Notes under the pieces: model-generated | The model's database searches: none | What the model saw: only the letters and a program-made list of their open reading frames with translations | What the model was told of the DNA's origin: nothing | Origin: Hyphomicrobiales bacterium 4NK60-0047b | Lineage (GTDB): Bacteria > Pseudomonadota > Alphaproteobacteria > Rhizobiales > HXMU1428-3 | Assembly (NCBI GenBank): GCA_040367435.1 | Contig: BAABWY010000006.1 | Location: 124,001-188,000 of the forward strand | Length of the DNA: 64,000 bases | Reading direction: 5' to 3' | Part shown: positions 45,822 through 55,062 of the stretch, piece by piece | Numbering within the stretch: position 1 is the first letter of the stretch | Layout of the letters: every line of letters starts with the position of its first letter | Position numbers and translations under genes: made by a program

Positions 45822-47039
45822 TTATGCAAAAGTCACCTCCAACGAAGTTTTCGTACAGGGATCAATCGCAGGAATAAGTAAATCTGCCATTTTCTTAATA
45901 TGCACTTCATCTGTGCCCTTAATATTTGAAAGTGCACTAGACAGCACACCTTCAGGGTGAAAATTCCACTCAGTAGGCGCAAGGATCTTATAATCTTTGA
46001 TTAATTTTCCTTCTAAGAATGCTCCATGAATAAGTATACCCCGCGAAGCCTGAACCATGCCAACACCAATATCAGTTGTTGTAGAAATAGAGGTGTCTCG
46101 TCTTATTTGAGTTGGAAGTGAAGGTGAAACAAGCTGACCAATCATGTGTTTTATACGAGCAAAAATCAACGCAAGCTCAACCAATCGAGAAACATGACGA
46201 GTGAGAAGGCCGGTGCCGCAATGGGCGAGAAGTAGCTTCAATAAGGGGTGTTGATGACATCTAGAAAGAGCTGATGTTTCATGAGGTAACCCGTCCCAAT
46301 TTGGAGAGGCGATGAATTCATCACTTTGTAAGTGGTTGTTAGGAAAGAGAAGAGACGTACATTGTTGTGCCGTTAGTTTTGGCAAAAACGGGATAACTGT
46401 TTGCCCTTCTTGCGCCCAGCCTTTTTCTAAAATGACAGCGCAACTACGTGCTGATAAGCATTTTTCCTGCCTCATCCAATGAAATATCACATCACGAGCT
46501 TTAGCCTTCAACCATAAATCAGGCAAGCAACCAAAAATGTGTGTCTCTAGAAAACTTTCTAAATCTCCCAAGCTCTTAAAAAGCAAATCTCTTTCAGGAA
46601 TAGCGACTGTCTCAAGCGAAAACGGCTTTTCTGAACGAAAAAGAGCCGCCTCAAAACGAGCAGAAAACAGCATAAACTCTGACATTTGTTGCGAGGTGTC
46701 ATGAGTGCTTTCAACTTCTCCAAGAAGAAAGGGCCAGTCGAGGAAGATGCGTAATAAATGTTCACGAATGAGTTCCACATCAGAGAGAACTGTACGTGAT
46801 AGATAGGTTGTTTCATCTGATCGCGTATTTGTGGCAGCTTGTAAGGCATCAATGGCAGCACTACCCTGTGCTTTTCCGCAAACATGATATAAGAGGGGAA
46901 TGATAGTTAGAGCTTCATCAATCGTTTTACCCACAAGCAGTTTTGCAGCATGCACAGGACGGTTGTTGAGGATAGTCACTTCTTTCTTGCCGGAAGACAA
47001 AACCGTCAAAGTGATATCAATTTGTCCTTCTGGGTTCAT
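45822..47039 (-). CDS. hupK: Hydrogenase maturation protein HupK (degenerate large-subunit fold)
   Basis: 405 residues. Related to hydrogenase large subunits but without a complete metal site: the first motif region reads LLYHVCGKAQGSAAIDAL and the last DPCTKTSLEVTFA, so only one Cys of each pair remains. HupK is thought to act as a scaffold in NiFe(CN)2CO assembly. ASRGILIHGAFLEGKLIKDYKILAPTEWNFHPEG shows the large-subunit relationship. It overlaps hupJ by 4 bp (ATGA). Confidence 0.9.
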   Translation of the reverse strand: MNPEGQIDITLTVLSSGKKEVTILNNRPVHAAKLLVGKTIDEALTIIPLLYHVCGKAQGSAAIDALQAATNTRSDETTYLSRTVLSDVELIREHLLRIFLDWPFLLGEVESTHDTSQQMSEFMLFSARFEAALFRSEKPFSLETVAIPERDLLFKSLGDLESFLETHIFGCLPDLWLKAKARDVIFHWMRQEKCLSARSCAVILEKGWAQEGQTVIPFLPKLTAQQCTSLLFPNNHLQSDEFIASPNWDGLPHETSALSRCHQHPLLKLLLAHCGTGLLTRHVSRLVELALIFARIKHMIGQLVSPSLPTQIRRDTSISTTTDIGVGMVQASRGILIHGAFLEGKLIKDYKILAPTEWNFHPEGVLSSALSNIKGTDEVHIKKMADLLIPAIDPCTKTSLEVTFA

Positions 47040-47815
47040 GATTGTTGCTCATTCTCAATAGGTGACAAACTTTTTGCTGCAGTCTCGTTTTTATTCCCAC
47101 CTCTTAAAAAATCTCTACGGCTTAGTTCGACGGGTTCGCGAGGTGTTTTTGGCTCGGTCGCAGATGAAGTGTCAGCATCTAAACTTTCATCACCATCGAG
47201 ACTTTCTTGGGCTTCTTCTGTCTCTATCAGCTCTTCAGGGTATTCACCCCGCCAGATCATGTTCATTTCTTTTTCTTGTTCGCTGATAGTGTCACCTTCA
47301 TCAGCGTCCATCAACGTTTTCAAAGAAAGAGCCGCAGTTTGCATGGCTGAATTATGATCCCCAAATTGAAACATAGGTGAAAACAATGAGCACATACGAT
47401 AGGCTCCAAGCTCATCATCTTTCCCAGATATGAATTCAAACCGTCCAGCTGGAAAAATATGGTTGAACTTCAAGCCTGTTCGTTTCTCATTCCACCCTTC
47501 AGTCTCCTCAGTAGGGAGAAGCATAAAATTCATGCACCAAGGAGTGACCAAAACACCAAGCCATTCGGTTTCAAAATTACCATATGCAATCGCTTCAACT
47601 TTTAGTTGGTCATTACATATAGGAACATCGGACATTGACGTCTCAAGAATACGCTGAAAAACACGCTCCAACAGAGCACTATTTTCATCTTTGGTTAAAA
47701 CAATATGATGACCCTCAATTTCAGCTTCATCAACATCTGACGAGGGAAGTAATTCAGAAGTTTGATCAGTTTTGGGATCTTTGCTGTCTTCAAGGTTCAT
47801 CATATCATCTTTCAT
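47036..47815 (-). CDS. hupJ: [NiFe]-hydrogenase assembly chaperone HupJ (HybE family)
   Basis: 259 residues. The central HybE-like domain at about 45-170 (LLERVFQRILETSMSDVPIC, WLGVLVTPWCMNFMLLP, FPAGRFEFISG, YRMCSLFSPMFQF) binds hydrogenase precursors in related systems. The C-terminus is acidic and then ends with PREPVELSRRDFLRGG, a feature common to HupJ proteins and resembling the Tat motif. It lies 14 bp after hupI. Confidence 0.9.
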   Translation of the reverse strand: MKDDMMNLEDSKDPKTDQTSELLPSSDVDEAEIEGHHIVLTKDENSALLERVFQRILETSMSDVPICNDQLKVEAIAYGNFETEWLGVLVTPWCMNFMLLPTEETEGWNEKRTGLKFNHIFPAGRFEFISGKDDELGAYRMCSLFSPMFQFGDHNSAMQTAALSLKTLMDADEGDTISEQEKEMNMIWRGEYPEELIETEEAQESLDGDESLDADTSSATEPKTPREPVELSRRDFLRGGNKNETAAKSLSPIENEQQS

Positions 47816-47829
47816 TGTGAGGTTTTAAC

Positions 47830-48057
47830 TCAATCCTTCACAACCATAAATTCATCTTTTTTGCCGTCGCAATTAGGGCAAGTCCAATGGTCGGGCAATT
47901 TGGCAAAAGGGGTGCCTGCTGGAATTTGCCAATAATCATCCCCCTCTCTAGGGTCATATATGTGCCAGCAAATTTTACATTCTAATCTTGTTGAGGCATC
48001 AATCTTGTCATTATTGCCACCATAAGATCCAGCATAGAATTCATCTGGCTCACTCAT
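47830..48057 (-). CDS. hupI: Rubredoxin HupI
   Basis: 75 residues from the ATG at 48057. Iron site with two pairs: LECKICWHIYDP and WTCPNCDGKKDEF. Hydrogenase-linked rubredoxins are needed for activity when oxygen is present, perhaps by protecting Fe-S assembly. The start overlaps the end of hupH by 8 bases; an in-frame GTG upstream lacks family support. Confidence 0.93.
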   Translation of the reverse strand: MSEPDEFYAGSYGGNNDKIDASTRLECKICWHIYDPREGDDYWQIPAGTPFAKLPDHWTCPNCDGKKDEFMVVKD

Positions 48058-48931
48058 GATCAATATACACCTCGATAATTTCTCCAAGGCGATAAGCACT
48101 GTCGTCAATATCTTCTTGCGCGGCGCAAGTCACATTGGGGATCTCAGTAACCTCAATCGTATTGAGGATAATCACATCCTGGCTATTAAAGAACTGGACC
48201 CACCAGACGTTTTTTGTCGCCGTTGAAGAAACACGGCAATTGCCATAGCCACGAGAAAGTATGGTTGTATTGCCAAACCCGAGTTGCTTGCCCATAAAAG
48301 TAATATCTTCATCAGTTTGTGGAAGTAACGTAAGGTTAATCACATGCGCAAGGTCGCCAGGCTGATATTCTTTCAGAGCATCTTCCAACTCGACAACAAG
48401 AGGTGCCGCATTCAGAACACCTTCAGGAAGAACGTCAGGAACCGGTTGTGGTACAGGCGCCGCTTTATCGAAAGTGAAATCTAATACAGATGTTGGGAAG
48501 TCCGCAACTTCAACAATATCCTTGATAACAGTACCTTCTTCATTGCCAGTTCTCACGCGCCAAACACCAGCTAGTACAGATTCTTGAGCTTGAATGCTGC
48601 CCCCATCACCAAGGGCAGAAACTTCCCCCTCACCAAGCACCTGGTTCACAAGAGCCTGGTTTTCATCATCAAGACCAGCCAGATCAATGATAATAGGTTT
48701 CTCTCCGACCTTATAAGCATCTAAAGCAGCTTTAATTTCACACATAATCCTCTTAGCTTCATTGAGCCCAACGAGGTTTTCTGGTTCAGGAATATCAGGC
48801 ATGGCATATGTCGTCATTTCAGACGGCATTTCCATATATTCAAGCTCTCCGCCATCTTCTTCCATTGGTTGGCTACCAGGGCCTATGCCGCCTATAGAGG
48901 GTGTGCTTGGGGGGAAAGAACTACTCATCAT
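48050..48931 (-). CDS. hupH: Hydrogenase expression/formation protein HupH
   Basis: 293 residues. After a disordered start rich in Ser/Pro/Gly it shows two HupH_C repeats (VGLNEAKRIMCEIKAALDAY to SVLDFTFDK; then PLVVELEDALKEY to VTCAAQEDIDDSAYRLGEIIEVY). HupH acts in maturation of the small subunit Fe-S clusters, especially in oxygen. A 113-bp gap with a hairpin separates it from hupG. Confidence 0.92.
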   Translation of the reverse strand: MMSSSFPPSTPSIGGIGPGSQPMEEDGGELEYMEMPSEMTTYAMPDIPEPENLVGLNEAKRIMCEIKAALDAYKVGEKPIIIDLAGLDDENQALVNQVLGEGEVSALGDGGSIQAQESVLAGVWRVRTGNEEGTVIKDIVEVADFPTSVLDFTFDKAAPVPQPVPDVLPEGVLNAAPLVVELEDALKEYQPGDLAHVINLTLLPQTDEDITFMGKQLGFGNTTILSRGYGNCRVSSTATKNVWWVQFFNSQDVIILNTIEVTEIPNVTCAAQEDIDDSAYRLGEIIEVYIDHE

Positions 48932-49012
48932 AAATCTCCATTAATAAAAAACGTTTATCTGTTCGTTGTTCAGTTAAAAACCTCAGTGCTTAAAACATAA
49001 AAAGTGAAACCG

Positions 49013-49033
49013 AGAACTCCCTACAGGAGCTCT
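49013..49033. repeat. Hairpin in the hupG-hupH gap
   Basis: AGAACTCC (49013-49020) and GGAGCTCT (49026-49033) pair with one mismatch around 5 bases. It is the largest gap inside the maturation operon (113 bp). On the minus strand T-rich sequence follows some bases later. It may be a partial attenuator or a processing site. Confidence 0.35.
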
Positions 49034-49044
49034 TTCCAAATGAA

Positions 49045-49494
49045 TTAATGCACCGCCTCGGTGGTATCGTCCGGGCCGCACCCATGTGGTAATTTAAATG
49101 AAGGTGGCTCAGTAGGTTCTTTCTCTAAAATTTCTTCAACCATGCTCACATAATCTGTCCAGTCTTGCATGCGTGTAATGGTGCCGAGATAACGATCACC
49201 CTTCAAAAAAACAAGCGCAGGAAAGGCATTAAAACGATACTTTACTTGCAAAGGGCGTTCCGCTTCACGAGCCACAACGGCAGGTTTGAATTTCTCTCTA
49301 AAATGTTTTTCAAGCATGGGGACAACAACAGCCACATCTGGTGTTTCATCAAGGCGATCACCATCTCCACCAAAAAATAGCATTGAATAATCTTGCGCTG
49401 CGGTCCATTCATCATGGTTATCTTCTGTGACAACAGGATAGTTATGCTCATCAATAAGCATTTTAACTAGAGGTATAAACATGGTCTTCTCCAC
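49045..49494 (-). CDS. hupG: Hydrogenase accessory protein HupG (HyaE family)
   Basis: 149 residues of thioredoxin fold without the CxxC pair (YSMLFFGGDGDRLDETPDVAVVVPM; KYRFNAFPALVFLKGDRYLGTITRMQDW with cis-Pro). HupG/HyaE is a chaperone for the Tat-exported small or large subunit. It ends with Cys-Gly just before the end. Four bases separate it from hupF. Confidence 0.92.
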   Translation of the reverse strand: MEKTMFIPLVKMLIDEHNYPVVTEDNHDEWTAAQDYSMLFFGGDGDRLDETPDVAVVVPMLEKHFREKFKPAVVAREAERPLQVKYRFNAFPALVFLKGDRYLGTITRMQDWTDYVSMVEEILEKEPTEPPSFKLPHGCGPDDTTEAVH

Positions 49495-49498
49495 TCTC

Positions 49499-49828
49499 TT
49501 ATTTATCTTTGGTTGGTGCCGAGGGTTTTAGATGATCAGGCAGTTGGGGTTCTCTGTTCACAAGATCTGCAAATAAATGGTCGATATCGCCGTCCCCATA
49601 AAGGGTTTGGCTAACAGCCTTAAGAGCATTGGTAATATCGTTTGCCTTTTCTTCAGACAGCACTTCGCGAGCACTATCTAAAAAGGTTAAAACCCATGTG
49701 CCAACAGGATGTTCCCCAACCAGTTTCATATCAATACTGACAGGAGCAGCAGTTGGGTCATCACCACGCTCACAAAGGGCATATCCGGGACTAAGACTAA
49801 TAACTTTCATCGGTATACCCATGCACAT
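49499..49828 (-). CDS. hupF: Hydrogenase chaperone HupF (HypC family)
   Basis: 109 residues. The N-terminus MCMGIPMKVISL has the essential Cys2 of HypC-type proteins (usual MCLGIPG). TWVLTFLDSAREVLSEEKA follows the HypC fold. The longer C-terminus, compared with HypC (75-80 residues), marks it as HupF, which in Rhizobium stabilises HupL in oxygen. It overlaps hupD by one base. True hypC is not in the window. Confidence 0.92.
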   Translation of the reverse strand: MCMGIPMKVISLSPGYALCERGDDPTAAPVSIDMKLVGEHPVGTWVLTFLDSAREVLSEEKANDITNALKAVSQTLYGDGDIDHLFADLVNREPQLPDHLKPSAPTKDK

Positions 49829-50541
49829 TAGCCAGCATCCTTACTTGAAAGTTTGGCTTGGGGCATCTGGTGAGGATCAAATTCTGCTATGCCATCATCT
49901 GTAAAAGTTGGTCCATTCCACGCATCAGAAATGATCAAGCGGTCATCACCAACTCTGCAGGCATCACCTTCACTTGGGCGTTCTTTTTCATACGCTTCCA
50001 GGGTAACAATTTCACAGCCAACCATTCCATCGTCGGGCAATGATACATCGCGTTTTTGAACATCAACACCAAGTGTCTTCAGGTAAGAAATAGCGTGCTC
50101 AATCGCAGGCTCAATTTGCTCTTTGACTTTAGGCCGCAAGCTCCCGCCATAATCTTCAAGTTCAACCGGCTGCACACCGATGAGGAGCATAGACTTTGGA
50201 TAATCACCAAGCATTTCAGATGTTGCTAGCACTTCTTGAAACCCGGTTTGATGTAGGCTCATTTTTTTAGCGCCAAGAAATTTGGGAACTTCATCATCCT
50301 TGACTAATTTCATGGTGCCAGGCTCAAGCCCATAATCAACAGCATCAAAGACTACAAGATAGTCAGTTTCGCGGATATGTTGCACAAGGTACAAACCTTG
50401 TGTCCCACCATCCATGATTTTTACATGCTCTGGAGCTTGATAGTGACGGTACATGTGCTCAACAGTGCGCACACCAAAGCCTTCATCGGCCCATAAGACG
50501 TTACCAATTCCTAGAATTAGCACTCTTGGCATCGTGGTCAT
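49828..50541 (-). CDS. hupD: Hydrogenase maturation protease HupD
   Basis: 237 residues. Endopeptidase that removes the C-terminal tail of HupL after Ni insertion. It has RVLILGIGNVLWADEGFGVR with the Ni-sensing Glu, VFDAVDYGLEPG with the Asp, and the His in KKMSLHQTGFQEVL. A C-terminal extension of about 60 residues goes beyond the core but occurs in related HupD proteins. It is the first gene of the long maturation/sensor operon, 79 bp after the sigma-54 promoter match. Confidence 0.95.
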   Translation of the reverse strand: MTTMPRVLILGIGNVLWADEGFGVRTVEHMYRHYQAPEHVKIMDGGTQGLYLVQHIRETDYLVVFDAVDYGLEPGTMKLVKDDEVPKFLGAKKMSLHQTGFQEVLATSEMLGDYPKSMLLIGVQPVELEDYGGSLRPKVKEQIEPAIEHAISYLKTLGVDVQKRDVSLPDDGMVGCEIVTLEAYEKERPSEGDACRVGDDRLIISDAWNGPTFTDDGIAEFDPHQMPQAKLSSKDAG

Positions 50542-50619
50542 ATTTCCTCCCCTGGAATTACACCATTAGCTATTTGTTATTCTTAAGTTTTTAAACTTTT
50601 TTAAGTTTTCCCATATTAT

Positions 50620-50635
50620 AGCAATTGCCAGGCCA
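50620..50635 (-). promoter_or_regulatory. Sigma-54 promoter of the hupD-hupV operon
   Basis: On the minus strand it reads TGGCCTGGCAATTGCT, matching TGGCAYNNNNNTTGCW at the GG (-24) and GC (-12) with the exact spacing. It lies 79 bp upstream of the hupD start. The gene for RpoN and a sigma-54 activator (HupR) are both in the window. Confidence 0.8.
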
Positions 50636-50729
50636 GTTACCTAAGTCATTGATATCATTGACCAATACGACTGACTTCAGTATGTATGTATGATTTAATG
50701 GAAACTGAGTGACCAGTAAGGCTTTGTTG

Positions 50730-50748
50730 GTGGTAACTAACTTTGCAA
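50730..50748 (-). promoter_or_regulatory. Candidate HupR upstream activating site, hupD operon
   Basis: GTGGTAACTAACTTTGC (plus strand) matches 12 of the first 14 bases of the near-perfect palindrome at 55063 upstream of hupS. Both start exactly 110 bp from the 3' end of their sigma-54 promoter, so spacing and sequence agree. Confidence 0.6.
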
Positions 50749-50920
50749 TCGGAGGGTTTTCTGGAAAGTATGTGTGGTGAGATTAGGTAAGCTAAATGCA
50801 AAAATGATAAGTTTCTTACCAACTCCCACTATAAAAGAGACAATAAGTCCAGTTCTTAGCGACAAAGTGCCTGATGAAGCTATGTGAACCCATTCAAACA
50901 AACGATCCGATATAACCAAA

Positions 50921-51035
50921 GAAGGAGTGACGGCACTTCGGTGTCAGGACATGGCGAAGCGCTTCGCGCAGCCCAGTGCATTGCACCGCCTTTCGGAGGC
51001 CCATGAGCTTCAGCTCATGGAACAGCCGTGAGAAA
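50921..51035 (+). repeat. Large structured intergenic element, copy C3
   Basis: GAAGGAG lead; hairpin 1 TGACGG-CAC-ttcg-GTG-TCA (TTCG tetraloop closed by C-G); GACATG; hairpin GCGAAGC-GCTTCGC; hairpin 2 GTGC-att-GCAC (50976-50986); TTCGGAGG; hairpin 3 CCATGAGC-ttca-GCTCATGG (51001-51020); tail AACAGCCGTGAGAAA. Confidence 0.7.
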
Positions 51036-51042
51036 TAAAAAA

Positions 51043-51110
51043 GCGCGGATGCATGGTGGGCATCTGAAGCGCCAACAGCGACGGTTGCTAGTGGGCAACT
51101 GAAGGAGCAT
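51043..51110 (+). repeat. Two stem-loop modules after element C3
   Basis: First: GCGC-GGATGC-atggtg-GGCATC-tgaa-GCGC (51043-51072), where the outer stem GCGC/GCGC replaces the usual GTGC/GCAC. Second: ACGGTTGC-tagtg-GGCAACT-gaaggagc (51078-51110). Confidence 0.6.
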
Positions 51111-51140
51111 AAAAAAAGAGACGCTTCAAAGAAGCGTCTC
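51111..51140 (-). terminator. Rho-independent terminator of hupSLC
   Basis: GAGACGCTTC (51118-51127), AAA, GAAGCGTCTC (51131-51140). On the minus strand the hairpin is followed by seven T. It lies 43 bp past the hupC stop and separates hupSLC from the hupD operon. Confidence 0.95.
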
Positions 51141-51183
51141 AGTTGATTTAGGAAGTTTATAAAAACGACTGCAAATTTAAGGG

Positions 51184-51897
51184 TTAGTCGTTAGAAGGGC
51201 GATTATCTTTAAATAAACGCCATCCTGAAATCATCGAACTGATGATTGATTGGCGTGACATAATATCTTCGCGAACCGCCACATAAATGTGAATAATCGC
51301 AAAAACAATAATCAGCCACATAACCAGATGGTGGTACGTATGCACATCCTGGCTTTGCCCCATAAGCGGGATAAGCCATGATGAGAAAAACTGGTACTGC
51401 CAACTGCTCATACCGGCACCTTCGCCATAAAGGGCAAGACCACTTATGATCATGAAGATCGAACCCCATATAAACATTATGTGCATGGAAATAATCGCAA
51501 GAGGATTATGACCGGTATATTTTTTAGGCTCGTCGACAAGGAAGCTATACCACTTGATCTCGTGCCAGACTTCTACCCAAAAATCTTTTGAGAAGATGCG
51601 CGGCAGGTAGATCTCTCTGGAATGTGAGTTACCAACGATTGCCCAATAGGCCCTAAAAACAAAGCCTATTACAAAGATATATCCGGCTGCAAAATGCACA
51701 AAACGCATATATCCCATTACATAGTGATCACTAGCTTCCCCCGAAACGGAGGAAAGCGGTGATCCGATAAAGTACCCTGTTACGCATAAGGCAAGGATCG
51801 CAAATGCATTGATCCAGTGCCAGAGGCGAACAGGTGCTTCATAAACATAAACAGCAGTTTGTTGACTTACTGTTTGATCAGCCATTTGTTCAGCCAT
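51184..51897 (-). CDS. hupC: Ni/Fe-hydrogenase b-type cytochrome subunit HupC
   Basis: 237 residues. Diheme membrane anchor that takes electrons from HupSL to quinone. Four helices are visible (INAFAILALCVTGYFIG; FVHFAAGYIFVIGFVFRAYW; IISMHIMFIWGSIFMIISGLALY; HHLVMWLIIVFAIIHIYVAV), with heme His residues in RLWHWINAF, MRFVHFAAGY and YHHLVMW. Good ribosome site AAGGAGG. Ends hupSLC with a strong terminator. Confidence 0.95.
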   Translation of the reverse strand: MAEQMADQTVSQQTAVYVYEAPVRLWHWINAFAILALCVTGYFIGSPLSSVSGEASDHYVMGYMRFVHFAAGYIFVIGFVFRAYWAIVGNSHSREIYLPRIFSKDFWVEVWHEIKWYSFLVDEPKKYTGHNPLAIISMHIMFIWGSIFMIISGLALYGEGAGMSSWQYQFFSSWLIPLMGQSQDVHTYHHLVMWLIIVFAIIHIYVAVREDIMSRQSIISSMISGWRLFKDNRPSND

Positions 51898-51907
51898 AAC
51901 ATCCTCC

Positions 51908-53710
51908 TTATCTCACCTTAACTTTGGCAAGCTCTTCGCCATCTGGCCCCATAACGTGAGTGGAGCAAGCCAAGCATGGATCAAATGAGTGAATGGTTCT
52001 CAAAATTTCCACAGGCTCATGAGGACGCTCAACTTTTGTGTTCATCAAAGAGGCTTCAAAGGCACCGATATTGCCTTCATTGTCTCGAGGACTACCGTTC
52101 CAAGTCGTTGGAACCACACATTGGTAGTTCTCGATTTTCTGATCTTTGATCCGGATCCAGTGAGCTAAGGCACCACGCGGCGCTTCAGTAAAGCCAACAC
52201 CTTTAACTTCTTTTGGCCAAGTTGATGGATCCCAGCTGTCAGTATTAGCTGTGGTCTCGTCACCAGCTTTAATATTGGCAATCATCTTGTCTAAGAAGTA
52301 GCGTTGCTTGTAAGCACACCATTGAGCTTCAAGAGCACGCGCAGCTGTCCGGCCAATTGTAGTAAATAGCGCAGAAACAGGCGCGTTACCAAGAGCACCA
52401 AGTGTATCAGTGATTTGGTCAGTAAACTCAGTATGCTTAGAAGCATAACCAACAAGATAACGAGACAGAGGTCCAACTTCCATAGCATTACCACGCCAGC
52501 GAGGTGATTTAATCCATGAATATTTGGCAGCTTCATCAAGTTGCTTGATGTCAGTTCTTGTACCAACGGTTTTAGGGCCAAGTTCATAATTTGGATCTGT
52601 AACACCATCCCAAGGATGCAAGCCTTTGCTTTCATCATCATATTTATACCATGAGTGAGGTACAAATTCTTGAACTTGCTCAGGATCACGCAGATCAACC
52701 TCATGAACTTCATTCAAGTTACCCTTAATGATAGCACCACGTGGCATCATCAAGTTTTTAGCTGAAAAGTCATTTGGCTTGTCTGGAATGTCACCGTAAG
52801 CAAGCGCGTCGGTGCCAGAAATACCGCCACCATAATGCCAGCCAGCATCATAATAGATCTTACCAATTGCGATAATATCGGGGATGTAAACATTATCAAC
52901 AAATTCAATTGTTTGGTTGATGATAGAACGCACATGGTTGAGGCTTTCCATATTGATGGCACCAACAGAACCTTCACCATCAATGTTAATCGGGCAAGGT
53001 ACACCACCAACAAGCCAGTTCGGATGCGGATCCTTACCACCAAAGATGGTTCTTGTTTTCATGATTTCTTTTTGGAAATCAAGAGCTTCTAGATAGTGCG
53101 TCACCGCCATCAAATCAGCTTCTGGTGGAAGGATATAAGCAGGGTTATCCCAATAACCATTTTTAAATGGACCAAGCTGTCCGCTTTCAACGAACTTCTT
53201 CAAGCGATTTTGAATATCACGGAAATAACCAGGTGATGATTTAGGATGCCGAGGTGAAGATGCTTTTTGTAAAGCAGATGTATCACGTGGATCAGCTTTC
53301 AGAGCGTTAATTGGGTTCACCCAATCAAGCGCGTGCAAATGGTAGAAGTGCACAAGGTGATCGTGGATCTCAAGTGAAAGCTGCATGATATTACGAATAG
53401 AGTTCGCATTATCAGGAATTTCAATATTAAGGGCATCTTCCACAGCGCGACAAGAAGTAAGGGCATGCGTACCAGTACACACACCGCAAATACGTTGCAC
53501 AAAAGCCCAGGCATCACGCGGGTCACGGTTTTTAAGAATAACCTCAAGACCGCGCCACATGGTGCCAGTTGAAACAGCGTTCGTGATAATATTGTCAGAG
53601 TTCACATTCACTTCGCAGCGCATGTGCCCCTCAATCCGAGTAACCGGGTCAACAACGACACGCTCACCAGATGTATCTAGCGTAAAGCCATTTGGAGTTT
53701 GAATAGCCAT
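51908..53710 (-). CDS. hupL: Uptake [NiFe]-hydrogenase large subunit HupL
   Basis: 600 residues. Oxidises H2 at the NiFe centre in the periplasm. The N-terminal ligand motif is [12 protein letters not shown] and the C-terminal one DPCLACSTH. After that His comes a 15-residue tail ([15 protein letters not shown]) that HupD would cut off. [13 protein letters not shown] near the start is typical. It is co-exported with HupS by the Tat system. Its start overlaps the hupS stop (TAATG). Confidence 0.97.
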   Translation of the reverse strand: MAIQTPNGFTLDTSGERVVVDPVTRIEGHMRCEVNVNSDNIITNAVSTGTMWRGLEVILKNRDPRDAWAFVQRICGVCTGTHALTSCRAVEDALNIEIPDNANSIRNIMQLSLEIHDHLVHFYHLHALDWVNPINALKADPRDTSALQKASSPRHPKSSPGYFRDIQNRLKKFVESGQLGPFKNGYWDNPAYILPPEADLMAVTHYLEALDFQKEIMKTRTIFGGKDPHPNWLVGGVPCPINIDGEGSVGAINMESLNHVRSIINQTIEFVDNVYIPDIIAIGKIYYDAGWHYGGGISGTDALAYGDIPDKPNDFSAKNLMMPRGAIIKGNLNEVHEVDLRDPEQVQEFVPHSWYKYDDESKGLHPWDGVTDPNYELGPKTVGTRTDIKQLDEAAKYSWIKSPRWRGNAMEVGPLSRYLVGYASKHTEFTDQITDTLGALGNAPVSALFTTIGRTAARALEAQWCAYKQRYFLDKMIANIKAGDETTANTDSWDPSTWPKEVKGVGFTEAPRGALAHWIRIKDQKIENYQCVVPTTWNGSPRDNEGNIGAFEASLMNTKVERPHEPVEILRTIHSFDPCLACSTHVMGPDGEELAKVKVR

Positions 53711-54783
53711 TAGTCGTTATCTCCTTTAGTACGCGCCTGTTTCACGGCGCTAACGGCCGCATGAGCGGCAGCGGCGGCACCAACAACCGTGGCAGCACCA
53801 ACGCCAATCTCATCAGCGTTTGCTTCGATGCCAAATTGGTGAATATCAGTGAGACGATCATAGAAACCACCCTTATCCCAGAACCCATCTTCCGAACAGC
53901 CAATGCAACCATGACCAGCTTGAATTGGGAATGAGAGACCACCGTTCCAGCGAACAGTTGAACACGCATTGTAAGTCGTCGGCCCTTTACAGCCCATTTT
54001 ATAAAGGCAGTAGCCTTTTTTCGCGCCTTCATCGTCCCATTTCTCAACGAATTGACCTGCGTCAAAGTGAGGACGGCGATAGCATTTGTCGTGAATACGC
54101 TGTGAATAGAACATTTTCGGACGGCCTTGACGGTCAAGTTCTGGAAAACGCTCAAAGGTTAGGATATAAGTCACAACAGCGGTCATAACTTCCGCAATCG
54201 GAGGACAACCAGGCACCTTGATAATTGGCTTGTTGCCAATACCAGGCACTTTATGAACAGGCGTCGCACGTGTTGGATTTGGACGTGCCGCTTGCACACA
54301 GCCCCATGAAGCACAAGAGCCCCAGGAGATGATCGCTTTAGCATGCTGAGATGCGTAAGTAAGCTGATCAGTAAATGGCTTACCACCAATGATACAATAC
54401 ATACCATCTTCGTTAAGCGGCGGGTTACCTTCAACAGCAAGCAAATACTTGCCTTTATATTTCGTAACAATCTCTTCGATAATCGCTTCAGCTTCATGTC
54501 CAGCTGCCGCCATGATGGTGTCATCATAGTCAAGTGAGAGCATAGAAAGCACCACGTCTTTAGCAAGCGGGTGAGCTGAGCGAATAAAACTTTCAGAACA
54601 ACATGTGCATTCAAGTCCATGCAACCAAAGCACCGGAATACGTTCCTTGGTTTCCATAGCATGAGCAATTTTTGGTGCGAATGATGGACCAAGCCCGAGC
54701 GCGGCAGCAGTAAGGCTGCAATATTTCAAAAAGCTCCGGCGGGTAATCCCTTGACGTCGCATAACGTCATAAAAGGTTTCCAT
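53710..54783 (-). CDS. hupS: Uptake [NiFe]-hydrogenase small subunit HupS
   Basis: 357 residues. Fe-S electron-transfer subunit. Tat signal peptide with twin Arg at 15-16 ([17 protein letters not shown]). Proximal-cluster Cys are in [18 protein letters not shown] and PGCPPIAE. The medial and distal ligands are in [26 protein letters not shown] and [21 protein letters not shown]-terminal hydrophobic anchor ([17 protein letters not shown]) follows. AAGGAGGG lies 9 bases before the ATG. First gene of hupSLC, transcribed from the sigma-54 promoter at 54953. Confidence 0.97.
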   Translation of the reverse strand: METFYDVMRRQGITRRSFLKYCSLTAAALGLGPSFAPKIAHAMETKERIPVLWLHGLECTCCSESFIRSAHPLAKDVVLSMLSLDYDDTIMAAAGHEAEAIIEEIVTKYKGKYLLAVEGNPPLNEDGMYCIIGGKPFTDQLTYASQHAKAIISWGSCASWGCVQAARPNPTRATPVHKVPGIGNKPIIKVPGCPPIAEVMTAVVTYILTFERFPELDRQGRPKMFYSQRIHDKCYRRPHFDAGQFVEKWDDEGAKKGYCLYKMGCKGPTTYNACSTVRWNGGLSFPIQAGHGCIGCSEDGFWDKGGFYDRLTDIHQFGIEANADEIGVGAATVVGAAAAAHAAVSAVKQARTKGDND

Positions 54784-54952
54784 GTGCGGTGACCCTCCTT
54801 CAAAATTAAGTTCCCTGAAACGACCAATGAAAACACGAAAAATTTCACGAAAAGAGATCCATAATAATTTGTAAGTGCGTTACGTTTGAACCGTTCCCCT
54901 AGCATCAGCGGTTATTTTTATTGATTTGAGACCGCGACTTAACACCATAAGT

Positions 54953-54968
54953 AGCAATCCTTATGCCA
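54953..54968 (-). promoter_or_regulatory. Sigma-54 promoter of hupSLC
   Basis: On the minus strand it reads TGGCATAAGGATTGCT, a full match to TGGCAYNNNNNTTGCW. It is 170 bp upstream of hupS, leaving a long untranslated leader. Confidence 0.88.
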
Positions 54969-55062
54969 ATAAAAATAAAATAGTAAAAACAACGCATTAG
55001 CTGTGTTAAGTGCTGTTTTTTATTGCAATCCATGTAAGGCGGGATTATCTTATACAAGCTGA

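Larger units (their letters stand above)
50542..51110. other. Intergenic region between hupC and hupD
   Basis: Contains, from hupD outwards, the sigma-54 promoter (50620-50635), the candidate activator site (50730-50748), structured element C3 (50921-51035) and two stem-loop modules (51043-51072, 51078-51110). The hupC terminator at 51111-51140 isolates it from hupSLC. Confidence 0.7.

Noticed and set aside
45822-47039. HupK read as a third hydrogenase large subunit
   Set aside because: Each metal-ligand motif has lost a Cys (VCGKAQ, DPCTKTS), which matches the accessory protein HupK.
49499-49828. HupF as hypC
   Set aside because: The long C-terminal part and its position between hupD and hupG fit HupF; HypC is shorter and normally sits next to hypD.
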